A stretch of 32,610 nucleotides of DNA, from contig JAAYAY010000161.1 in NCBI GenBank assembly GCA_012719125.1, positions 1 to 32,610 on the forward strand. The letters are read 5' to 3'. This stretch comes from Planctomycetaceae bacterium (GTDB taxonomy: Bacteria; Planctomycetota; Planctomycetia; Pirellulales; Thermoguttaceae). The notes beneath the pieces are model-generated. The model searched no databases and was not told where the DNA came from. It saw only the letters and a list, made by a program, of their open reading frames with translations. Positions 7,110-15,300 of this stretch are shown here, in pieces. A program made the translations under genes and the position numbers. Each line of letters begins with the position of its first letter. The first letter of the stretch is position 1.

Positions 7110-8042
7110 ATGAACAGCAACGAGGTCGGAACTGCTGCCGAGACGCCGAAGGAGCCTCCGCGAAACCGCTGCCAGTTCAGCATGCGTGTACTGTTCCTGT
7201 TCCCGGTGGCAATCGCACTCCCCTTTGCGGCGACTTACCTGCTTGATTCGGCGGCGTGGGGAGTCTTCGTCCTCTTCGTCGAGCTGGTCGCGGGCGCCGT
7301 CTATCGCCCGACGCGGCCCTTGGCGATCCCAGCCTTGCTGTTGCTGGTGCTTGTAGTGCTGTTCTTGCCGGCCATTTCTGCCCCACGGGGCCCTGCTCGC
7401 GATGCGCAGTGCAGGAACAACATGAAGCAGATCATGCTCGCCTTGCTGAATTACCATGATACGTATCAGTGCTTCCCGCCGGCCTATGTGGCCGACGACG
7501 AAGGCCAGCCCATGCACAGTTGGCGAGTCCTGATCCTGCCGTTCTGCGAGCAACAGCCGCTGTACGATCAATACCGCTTCGACGAACCGTGGGACGGACC
7601 CAACAACAGCCAACTCGCGGGCAAGATCGCCTATTTCACGTTTCGCTGCCCGTCGCAGCCAAACGCAAATCGCGTCAACACGAACTACTTGCTTATTACC
7701 GGCGACGGCACCGCCTGGGCCGATGGCCGGGCACCAATACTCGATGAGTTCACCGACGGACCAGCCAACACGATCATCCTCGTCGAAATCGCCGACTCCG
7801 ACATCCCGTGGCTGGAGCCTCGCGACATGACCCTCGAACAGGCCATGCTCGGAATCAACCCGGGCTTGCGTATATGTATCTCCTCGTGGCACCCCGCACG
7901 CGGGAACAACGAGCGACAAGAATCCGCCAACGTCGCCTTCGCCGACGGATCGGTGACCAATCTGAAGAACGACTTCCCACTCGCGGAACTCAGAAAACTC
8001 TTGACCCACCAGGGCGGAGAGAAGGTTGCACCGCCCGAATGA
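7110..8042 (+). CDS. DUF1559 domain membrane protein (second of a tandem pair)
   Basis: This 310-aa paralogue of the preceding gene has the same core (CRNNMKQIMLALLNYHDTYQ, CFPPAYV, HSWRVLILPFCEQ, FDEPWDGPNN, AFADGSVTNLK). The N-terminus differs: after RCQFSMRVLFLFP it has three hydrophobic stretches (residues about 29-46, 50-66 and 70-92), so it is predicted to cross the membrane more than once. The QFSMRVL start of the first helix resembles the RFSLRTLL motif that opens many planctomycete membrane proteins. No prepilin cleavage motif is seen. Its ribosome-binding site is weak, consistent with coupling to the upstream gene. It ends 45 bp before the convergent lipase-like gene. Confidence 0.87.
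   Translation: MNSNEVGTAAETPKEPPRNRCQFSMRVLFLFPVAIALPFAATYLLDSAAWGVFVLFVELVAGAVYRPTRPLAIPALLLLVLVVLFLPAISAPRGPARDAQCRNNMKQIMLALLNYHDTYQCFPPAYVADDEGQPMHSWRVLILPFCEQQPLYDQYRFDEPWDGPNNSQLAGKIAYFTFRCPSQPNANRVNTNYLLITGDGTAWADGRAPILDEFTDGPANTIILVEIADSDIPWLEPRDMTLEQAMLGINPGLRICISSWHPARGNNERQESANVAFADGSVTNLKNDFPLAELRKLLTHQGGEKVAPPE
7926..8026 (+). repeat. Second copy of the 101-bp DUF1559 3'-end repeat
   Basis: Partner of 6979-7079, with 99 of 101 positions identical and the same reading frame. Both copies encode ANVAFADGSVTNLKNDFPLA followed by ELRK and the LTHQGGEKV tail. Confidence 0.85.
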
Positions 8043-8086
8043 CACACGACTCATCCCGGCCACCCCAGGCCGCCCGCCAACCAGCC

Positions 8087-9085
8087 CTACCTCGGCGGCT
8101 CGATCGCGGGAATCGTTCGACGATCCTGCTCCGAGACGAAGTAGCCGTGCTGCAGGAATCGGAGCGTGCACTCGCGGACGTGCTTGTCGTCCATGAAAAA
8201 CGTGTGCAACGTGGGCACGACCAGGAAGTCGGCGGCGCCGGCCAGGCGAGCCTCTTCGACGGTGACCACGAAATCGTCGTCGCCCGCCAGCAGCGGGTTG
8301 TTGGCCCCGTCCTCTCCGCGTCCACCCGCAATGATGCCGAACGGGCAGGGCGGGATCGCCAGGCGTCGCTCGATCTCGTCCCAGCCGCGCGAGAGTTGAC
8401 TGCCGCTCAGTCCATAGACCAACTGGAAGAGCTCGCTGTTGTGAAACTGCTCCGCGATCTGGGCTCCCTGGTTGGGCGGGGCGAGCATGACAATCCTTCC
8501 CAGCGGCGGCCCCTGCTCCTGCGGATCGGCCTCCGCCCGATAGGCCAGCCACCGGCGGATCACCAGGTTGCCGAGACTGTGGCCGACGAAGCTCACCTCG
8601 TCGGCCTCGGTCAATTGGCCGACGATCTCGGCCAGCGCCCGGCCGTGGGCGTCGATCGTGTCCCGCGTGCTGGCGTAGCTCACGTTGATCCAGGTATACC
8701 CGCCCTCCTTGGCCAGGTACTTGCCCAGCCCCGCCATCGACTGCCGCGACCGGCCCAGCCCGTGAACCGTCACGACCACCCGGCCGCCAACCGCCGACAA
8801 CCCCTGCTTGGCCCGGAGCCGCTCGAACTCCTGCCGGCATCCGTCGTAGCTGCCCCAGGCTCGCCGAAAGTCCTTGTCGTCGAGCAGGCGGCAGTGCCCG
8901 GTGCAGACATTCTGCTGGATCCGCCAGTCGTGCTGGACCATGCGGTCCGTCCAGAACTGCTTTCCGCCGCCCGTGGGAGCAGTGACGTTGATATTGCTGC
9001 CCGGGGCGATCTGTGCCTCGGCGCTGCTCGAAACGACAGCACTCGCAACCATTGCCGCCAGAAGCGCCTTGCCTGCACGCGTCAT
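8087..9085 (-). CDS. Secreted lipase-like alpha/beta hydrolase
   Basis: From the ATG at 9085, which follows a GGAGGT site by 7 nt, the 332-aa protein has a signal peptide (MTRAGKALLAAMVASAVVSS, cleavage near AEA-Q). An upstream in-frame ATG at 9133 would bury this signal. The hydrolase core shows the oxyanion-side HGLG motif (residues 108-111) and the nucleophile elbow GHSLG with Ser170. A later GDDDFVV segment and the His in PTLHTFF near the C-terminus are plausible Asp and His of the triad. The arrangement VVVTVHGLG followed by a region on daily orientation of the chain (YASTRDTID) resembles triacylglycerol lipase/GPI-deacylase PGAP1-like hydrolases. An N-terminal CTGHC pair may form a disulfide. 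The natural substrate cannot be told. The gene is divergent from the tryptophanase-family gene. Confidence 0.8.
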   Translation of the reverse strand: MTRAGKALLAAMVASAVVSSSAEAQIAPGSNINVTAPTGGGKQFWTDRMVQHDWRIQQNVCTGHCRLLDDKDFRRAWGSYDGCRQEFERLRAKQGLSAVGGRVVVTVHGLGRSRQSMAGLGKYLAKEGGYTWINVSYASTRDTIDAHGRALAEIVGQLTEADEVSFVGHSLGNLVIRRWLAYRAEADPQEQGPPLGRIVMLAPPNQGAQIAEQFHNSELFQLVYGLSGSQLSRGWDEIERRLAIPPCPFGIIAGGRGEDGANNPLLAGDDDFVVTVEEARLAGAADFLVVPTLHTFFMDDKHVRECTLRFLQHGYFVSEQDRRTIPAIEPPR

Positions 9086-9487
9086 CCTTGCACCTCCGTG
9101 AACGCGGATCGTTACCAGCCGATTCTCCCCCATTTAACGGCCTTCGTCTACGTCAGCACCATCCGCCCGACCGGCCCCATCGGCCCGGCGGAGAACGGCC
9201 CTTCGCGTCGAGAACGGCCTAGTACCCGCGGACTACACGCTTCCAGACTGAAGGAGGATTGCTGGCCCCCCGGGCGGCAAAGTAGTATGAATATTCGAGT
9301 TGCGCACAGTCCAGGTGCCTGCAATTCATTCACGGGAAATCCGTGTCGCGTGAGTTGGTTGAGGCCTGCGCCACCAACGAACGGCGGGCCTCCAACCGGT
9401 CTGGGACTGAGGTGGGCTTGCCGGAGAACAGGTTGCGACGCCAGGCGACCGTCACCATTCCTCCAGATCCCAAATCGAAGGTTCTCC
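9086..9487. other. Divergent intergenic region, 402 bp
   Basis: This stretch separates the lipase-like gene and the tryptophanase-family gene and must hold both promoters. I see a short direct repeat (GAGAACGGCC, twice between about 9190 and 9220) but no convincing -35/-10 pair, terminator or RNA gene. The tryptophanase frame stays open through it, with an in-frame ATG at 9287, but the translated sequence is unlike the family and is not counted as coding. Confidence 0.5.
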
Positions 9488-10939
9488 ATGGCAGCCCGAG
9501 TCCAGTTTGCTAGCGGCGAGTATGTTCCCCTGGAAATGCACAAGGTTCGCGTCGTTCAGAAGCTGAACCTGCTGCCCGTGGAAGAGCGTCTGAAGGCCGT
9601 GGAGGGGGCCGGCTACAACACCTTCCTGCTCCAGAATCGCGACGTGTTTCTGGACATGCTGACCGACAGCGGCACCAACGCCATGAGCGATCAGCAGATT
9701 GCATCGATGATGGTGGCCGACGACGCCTACGCCGGATCGGCTTCCTACGCGAGACTCTACGAAGCGATCGTCGAGATCTTCGGCACCGAATACTTCCTGC
9801 CCGCTCACCAGGGCCGCGCCGCCGAGCACATCATCAGCCAGGTGTTCATCCCTCGCAGCGGCGTGGTGCCGATGAACTTCCACTTCACCACCACCAAGGC
9901 CCACATCGAACTGGCTGGTGGACAGATTGCGGAACTGTTCACCGACGAAGCCCTCAAGATCAAGAGCGACTTCCCCTTCAAAGGCAACCTCGACATCGCC
10001 AAGCTCAAGGCTCTCATTGCCAAAGTCGGCAAGCAGAACGTGCCGTACGTCCGCATGGAAGCCGGCACCAACCTGATCGGCGGCCAACCCTTCTCGATCG
10101 CCAACATGCGCGACGTCCGCAAGGTCTGCGACGACCACGGACTGCTCATCGTGCTCGACGTGAGTCTGATCGCCGAGAACGTCTACTTCATCAAGACCCG
10201 GGAAGAAGAGTTCAAGGACGCCGACGTCAAGACGATCATTCGCGCCATGTGCGACCTGGCCGACATCATCTATTTCTCGGCCCGGAAGGTGTGCTGCGCC
10301 CGAGGCGGCGGCATCGCCACCAGAAGCAAGGAACTCTACCTGAAGATGCGGGACCTGGTGCCGCTGTTCGAGGGCTTTCTTACCTATGGCGGCATGTCGG
10401 TCCGCGAAATCGAGGCCATGGCGGTCGGGCTCCGCGAAACTCTCGACATGGACATGATCAGCCAGTCGCCGCAGTTCATCAAGTATCTGGTCGACCAGCT
10501 CGACGCCGGCGGCGTGCCGGTCGTAACTCCTGCCGGCGGGCTCGGCTGCCATCTGGACGCGATGGGTTTTCTTCCCCATGTTCCCCAGCTTCAGTACCCG
10601 GCCGGCGCGTTGGGGACCGCCCTGTTCATCATCTCGGGCATCCGCGGCATGGAACGGGGAACGATCTCCATGGACCGCGACGCCGACGGCAACGACGTCC
10701 CCTCCGAGGTCGAACTGCTGCGGCTGGCCATGCCCCGCCGCGTCTTCACGCTCTCCCAGGTCAAGTACGTCGAAGACCGGGTCAAGTGGCTCTACGCCAA
10801 CCGCGAGTTGGTCGGCGGGCTGGAATTCTACGACGAACCCAAGGTGCTCCGGTTCTTCGTCGGTCGGCTCCGACCCACCGGCGACTGGCCCCAGAAGCTC
10901 ATCGCCAAGTTCCGCCAGGACTTCCCCAACGGAGTGTGA
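9488..10939 (+). CDS. Tryptophanase / tyrosine phenol-lyase family PLP enzyme (TnaA-like), divergent active site
   Basis: The 483-aa protein aligns along its length with TnaA/TPL beta-eliminating lyases, which cleave tryptophan or tyrosine to indole or phenol plus pyruvate and ammonia. Family landmarks are FLLQNRDVFLDMLTDSGT, DDAYAGSASY, YFLPAHQGRAAEH (phosphate-binding QGR), AENVYFIKTREEEFKD, FLTYGGMSVREIEAMAVGL and ELLRLAMPRR with the expected substrate-carboxylate Arg. The PLP Lys is K267 in SARK and the pyridine-binding Asp is D224. Compared from memory with E. coli TnaA, the Arg three residues after that Asp is Leu here (DVSLIAEN against DSARFAEN), the Lys before the PLP Lys is Arg, and the following segment is CCARGGGIAT. 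These differences make the substrate uncertain. The start (MAARVQFASGEYVPLEM) fits the family although its ribosome-binding site is weak. No tna permease is adjacent. Confidence 0.85.
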   Translation: MAARVQFASGEYVPLEMHKVRVVQKLNLLPVEERLKAVEGAGYNTFLLQNRDVFLDMLTDSGTNAMSDQQIASMMVADDAYAGSASYARLYEAIVEIFGTEYFLPAHQGRAAEHIISQVFIPRSGVVPMNFHFTTTKAHIELAGGQIAELFTDEALKIKSDFPFKGNLDIAKLKALIAKVGKQNVPYVRMEAGTNLIGGQPFSIANMRDVRKVCDDHGLLIVLDVSLIAENVYFIKTREEEFKDADVKTIIRAMCDLADIIYFSARKVCCARGGGIATRSKELYLKMRDLVPLFEGFLTYGGMSVREIEAMAVGLRETLDMDMISQSPQFIKYLVDQLDAGGVPVVTPAGGLGCHLDAMGFLPHVPQLQYPAGALGTALFIISGIRGMERGTISMDRDADGNDVPSEVELLRLAMPRRVFTLSQVKYVEDRVKWLYANRELVGGLEFYDEPKVLRFFVGRLRPTGDWPQKLIAKFRQDFPNGV

Positions 10940-10963
10940 GGAGCGGCGCGTCAACGAATGTCG

Positions 10964-10982
10964 TTGTTCGCTTCGCGAACAA
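10964..10982. terminator. Small stem-loop after the tryptophanase-family gene
   Basis: TTGTTCGC-TTC-GCGAACAA forms an 8-bp stem with a 3-nt loop 25 bp after the stop at 10939. It lacks a following T-run on the plus strand, so a terminator role is only suggested. The same sequence sits at the truncated end of the minus-strand gene at 11012-11515 and may be a dispersed palindromic repeat. Confidence 0.35.
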
Positions 10983-11011
10983 ACGCCTCTTCGTGCAGCG
11001 AAACCGCAACA

Positions 11012-11515
11012 GAACAGTTCGAGCGGTTCCTGATTCAGCCGAAGCCATCTCGCGACCTCCGGAAACTCCTGCTCACTCCAGGGGCGTTCGACCGCGTTGT
11101 CGAACTCCCTCCTGATCTGGTCCTTGAAGCCTTCGTCGGCCGACCGCGTCGCGGCGTACCGGTCGAGCGGAACGAAGTACTCGCCCTCTTCCGGCAGCGG
11201 GTCGACACCGAGCAGTGGGTAGAAGCGGTCCGGATCCATGTCGCCGACGCACGCGGGTCCCAAGGCCTGGATGAAGAGCACGGCCGCGTTGTTCTCCGGC
11301 GTGACCCCTTGGGAAGCGATCCGGTTGACGGCCGCGACGTAGTCGACGTAGCCGTCGTGGCGGAGGGGCTCGGTGAGAACGGTAGTCCTTGGAGATGCCG
11401 TAATTCGAAGGTTCGGCCGGGTTGCGCCTGGTGGTTCCTGGGAATGGACGTGGTTGGCAGAGAATGCCGCGGCCAGGAACAGTCCGAGCGGCCAGAAGTA
11501 TCGATTCAGCCACAT
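11012..11515 (-). pseudogene. N-terminal remnant of a secreted planctomycete protein
   Basis: A GGAGG site lies about 8 nt before the ATG at 11515. The product begins with a signal peptide (MWLNRYFWPLGLFLAAAFSA, then NHVHSQ). It continues with motifs I associate with a large planctomycete family of unknown function: YVDYVAAVNRIASQGVTPEN, NNAAVLFIQALGP, then PLPEEGEYFVPLDRYAA and ERPWSEQEFPEVARWLRLNQ. Recognisable sequence stops after EPLELF at 11012. Beyond that the frame runs without a stop into the antisense of the tryptophanase-family gene, which is not coding. Full-length members are several hundred residues longer, so the 3' part has been lost, possibly when the tryptophanase segment or the palindrome at 10964 arrived. 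It is probably non-functional. Confidence 0.7.
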
Positions 11516-11676
11516 ACCTCAACCTCCTCGGAAAGGTCCTGTTCAGTTTCCAGGGCGGCGTAGGGGCTGGGATATAACGTCACGTTTTTTTGCTGGCTTT
11601 CCCAAATGTCCTCGGTATGCTGACGAATAGACATGGTGGGCAACTTGCTTGTTGCCCTTCTGTTGGAGGATCTGAC

Positions 11677-11982
11677 ATGTTGGAATTGTTGTCCCGGCTC
11701 AGCCCCAGTGACCTGGCGGTGGTGCTGTTGGTACCGGCCGTGACCCTCGTGGCCGGGGTGATTATCATTTCGGCGCTGATTATTCGCGCCGTGCAACGGA
11801 ACCGGGAGCGGGAAACGGCGGCCGCCGTGGTGGCCGAAATGCTTGACCGCGGGATTGCGACCGAAGAGATCATCGCCGTGCTGAAGGCCATGGGGCTGGA
11901 AGGCTCGCCGGACCCCAGGCTGACGACCCTACGCCAGCGTCGCGACGCTCTGCTGAAACGTGTCACTTCATCGACCGCGTGA
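11677..11982 (+). CDS. Small single-pass membrane protein, 101 aa
   Basis: The start at 11677 has a GGAGGA site 6-7 nt upstream. An in-frame upstream ATG at 11590 would add an unconvincing 29 residues. After MLELLSRLSPSDLA comes a strong transmembrane helix (residues about 13-38, VVLLVPAVTLVAGVIIISAL), then a basic stop-transfer (RAVQRNRERE). A short soluble helical part follows, AEMLDRGIATEEIIAVLKAM, which resembles the short oligomerising C-terminal helices of SHOCT-like proteins. The function is unknown. It stands alone between two minus-strand genes. Confidence 0.7.
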   Translation: MLELLSRLSPSDLAVVLLVPAVTLVAGVIIISALIIRAVQRNRERETAAAVVAEMLDRGIATEEIIAVLKAMGLEGSPDPRLTTLRQRRDALLKRVTSSTA

Positions 11983-12067
11983 GGCGAGGGGAACGTGCAC
12001 CGCCGCTATTCACTACCGCGTCCTTGAAACCGTATCCCATTGTCGGCGGCCTGCCATTCCTATGTCG

Positions 12068-12265
12068 CTACCGTGTTGGCTTCGTGGCCGTTGTTGACGC
12101 GGCAGCAGGTCTCGGAGGGTATCGTACGAACTCACGTCCCGAGGATTGCTGTTGTGCCTTGATGTCGCGGAATATTCGCTCGAGATCATAGCCGAACTGG
12201 GCAGCATGCCGTTCACGTGCTGCCCGGACTTCTGCAACGATCGGATCATTCGCTGGCGTTGTCAT
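12068..12265 (-). CDS. Conserved small hypothetical protein, 65 aa
   Basis: The sequence MTTPANDPIVAEVRAARERH followed by AAQFGYDLERIFRDIKAQQQ and REFVRYPPRP belongs to a small family common in cyanobacteria, planctomycetes and other environmental bacteria (DPIVxEVRxxRxxxAxxFxYDLxxIxxDI). I recall members listed near toxin-antitoxin loci, but no toxin gene is visible beside this one. The C-terminus is Ala/Thr-rich and likely disordered. It lies 122 bp downstream of the giant gene on the same strand, so read-through is possible. Confidence 0.7.
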   Translation of the reverse strand: MTTPANDPIVAEVRAARERHAAQFGYDLERIFRDIKAQQQSSGREFVRYPPRPAAASTTATKPTR

Positions 12266-12387
12266 CGTCAGACCTCTATCGCGTAACCCCCCACCTACCT
12301 GAAGAAAGAACCGAACGCCTCTGGCACCAAGATACTCCCCGGGCGGCTCAACCTCAAGACTTGCGCTTCGGGCTGGTTGGCGTCAGA

Positions 12388-15300
12388 TCACCGGGGACGG
12401 TAGGGAGTGGAATACGGGGCCCGATACGGTGTCGCCCGGGTCCCGGTCGAACCGCGCAGCATGGCATCCAGCATCTGTTGGACTCGCAGCGAGTTGGCCC
12501 GTTTCAATTGAATCACGTAGAGGCGGCTGGCTGCCCCCTCGTCGGCAGCCGTGTCGAGCGACTCGGCAAACTTGGTGATTTCGTCGAGAATGCGGGGCGG
12601 GGCCTTCACGATCAGCGAGTTGGTGACCTCGTCGACGGTCACCTGGGGCGTGAAGTTCGAACTGGTCGACGTGGTGGTGAAGTGCGACCGGAACACCGTC
12701 TGGATCATCTGCATGACGCGAGCGGCTTCCGTGTGCTTGAGGGAGATCATCTTGGGTTCGTAGGCCGCCGCAACCGATTCGGCCATCTCGGCCGTGTCGA
12801 GAATCTCCAGCAACCCCTCGATCGTTTGCCGATCGGCTCGGGTGCCCTTGACGAGAATCGTATTGAGCCGGTCGTCGGCCACGATCAGCGGGGCGGTCAT
12901 CTGCGTGCCGTAACCGTAGCCATAGCCGTAGCGACCGTATCCGTAACGCGGCGAAGCAGCGGCCGCCGTCCGCGGATCGCGGCTGCGAAACAACTGCTGC
13001 AAGGTCTGCGCAATCTCGCTGGCCGGCGTGTTCTGGATCTGGAAGACGCTGTAGTCCCGGCTGGCGAACCCCATCCGCGCAGAGATAGTCCTCAGCAGCG
13101 ATTCGAGTTCGTCGAGCGCCTCCTTGTCCTGGGAGGCGATCGTGAACGATCCTTCGCCCGCGATGATCAACACTTCGGCGGGCGGTTCCGGCTCGGCCGC
13201 GGATTCGGCGGCGGCGTCCGTCGCGGGCTGCTCGGGCGAGGCTTCCGCCGCAGCCGCCGGTTGCGCGTCAGCCGGTGCTGCTGCGTCCTCCTCCGCGGGC
13301 GCAGCAGCACCGGCTGACGACATGCTGACCAGGGCAATCGGCGCAGTCCATGCGCCCCGTTGCACCTTGCTCGTCTTGTTCTTGGGGGTCGACGTCCCTG
13401 CCGGCTTGGTGGGTTCCTTGTTCACCGCCGGCGGCTTGGCCTCCTTCTTCGGTGCCGAGGTCTCGGCCTCCTTCTTCGGCGCCGAGGTCTCGGGCGGCGG
13501 CAGGGTGAGTTCTCCGGGCGTGACGACGCGAATCTCGTTCGGCCGGAGGTTGGGCCAGACCTTCTGGATCTCTTCAAGGACCTTCTTCGTATCGCCCTTG
13601 AAGGGAACCACGCGGAGGTTGCCGCTGGACGACCGCTGGGCCGGGACCAGGTTGGTTTCACCCATGCGAATCAGCAGCTTGCGAATCTCCTCCAACTGGG
13701 CCGCCGAGGCCTTGATGAACAACTGCCCCGTGGCCGGATCGGGATCGACCTCCGGCTGCGACAGGTAGCTCTCGTCGGCGAACAGCCGGCGGATCGCCAG
13801 GTTGGCCGTGGAAAGATCGACGTACTCGAGTTGGACGATCTCCAACTCGCGATCCTCGATGCGGAACTGCTCCAGCACCTCGGCGATCTTCTCGTGCTGT
13901 TCCGGGCGGGCCATGGCGATCAGTTGATTTCGATAGCGGTCGATGGTCAGGTCGACCCGCACGCCCTGCCGCTGGAACATGTCCGTCAACACGCTCTCGG
14001 CCGCATAGCCGTCGACGTTCTTCAGGTCGTAGAGCTTGAGCTGATTGGCCGTGTCGAGCTTGGAGCCTTTTTCGATTTCGCCGATCAACTCGGCGATCTT
14101 GTCCTGCTGCAGGGGCGCGGCGTAGGCAATCAGGCTGTCGTTGGCCCGGTCGAGCGAGAGTTGCACGTTGTACTCGCCGCGGAAGAGGTCGGTGAGAATC
14201 GACAACACGCGGGCCGGATCGGCCGACGTGATCTGGTGGACCTGAAGCCGGGGCGCCATCTCGAGGGCGTCGCGGTTCATCTCCTCGATGGTCTGGCGGA
14301 TCTTCTCGTGGTCTTCCGGCAACGCCGTGGCCACCAGCGCTCCCGATCGGTAGTCGTAGGCAATTCGGGCTTCGGGCACCAGCGTCTGCAGGATGCGGTA
14401 GGCCGTGGTGATGTCGGTCTTCTCGAAGCGGTAGACGACGGCCGTCGGTTCGATGATCTCCGGAACGACCTTGTGGAACTCGTCGATGGTCCGCTTGATC
14501 GCTTCGTCGTAGCGCTTGTCGGCCCATACGATGATGCATTCCCGTTCGGCGTCGGGCACGAACTGGGCGTGCTGGAGAATCGTCGGTTCGAGCAGCTTCA
14601 TGAAGGTCGACACGTCTTCCGGCTTCATCGGGTAGACCGACATGATCCGGTTGCCGTCCAGCCAGCTATCGGCCTCGATCTGCTCGACGGCGGCGGCGAT
14701 GATCGCGTGATCGTCGGGATAGGCCCAGACGATCAGTTTCGACGGATCTGAGCCGACGGTGAACTTGGCCTGGGGAACCACGGGCGTGAGCACCTGCATG
14801 GCATGCGCGGCGCCCTCGGTCGGCAGGGTGTAGATCACGATGCTGGGCCGGAACTCTTCCGGGCCCTTGGAGGCCAGTTGCTCCAACGCCGCCTTGACCT
14901 TCTCGTGTTCGGCAGGCCGGGCGAACACCACCAGTTGGCGGGCGTCGGTGCCCGGGGTCACGGTGGCCTCGGGCACGGCCGTCGTCAGAATCGACATGGC
15001 GCTGCGGGCGTCGACGGTCTCGACCGTGTAGACCTCGACCCGCGGACGGGTCTCCTCCGGCTCTTCCTTGGCCAACTCCTCGATCGTCTTCTTGATGATC
15101 TCGTGATCGGCGGGGCGAGCCCAGACGCTCAACTGCCGCGCGTTGGTTCCCACGCCGTACTGGGCCATGGGCACAATCGATCGCAAGATCGACATCACCT
15201 GCGTGGGGTTGGCCGACTGGAGCGGATAAACCACCAGACGCGGAGCCGTCTCTTCCGATTCCTTCTTCGAAAGCTCGATCACCGCCTCGGCAATCTTGGC

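Noticed and set aside
6735-8840. 701-codon minus-strand frame covering the DUF1559 pair
   Set aside because: Antisense of two clear DUF1559 genes, with no ribosome-binding site or recognisable domain.
7808-9487. Long plus-strand N-terminal extension of the tryptophanase frame
   Set aside because: It overlaps the DUF1559 gene and the antisense of the lipase-like gene. The tryptophanase family begins at the ATG at 9488.
9287-9487. Possible tnaC-like leader peptide before the tryptophanase gene
   Set aside because: The in-frame ATG at 9287 has no convincing ribosome-binding site and its frame fuses with the enzyme without a stop, unlike a separate leader peptide.
9452-11012. Continuation of the minus-strand frame of the truncated secreted protein through the tryptophanase gene
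   Set aside because: Past 11012 the product is simply antisense of a well-conserved plus-strand enzyme and shows no family resemblance.
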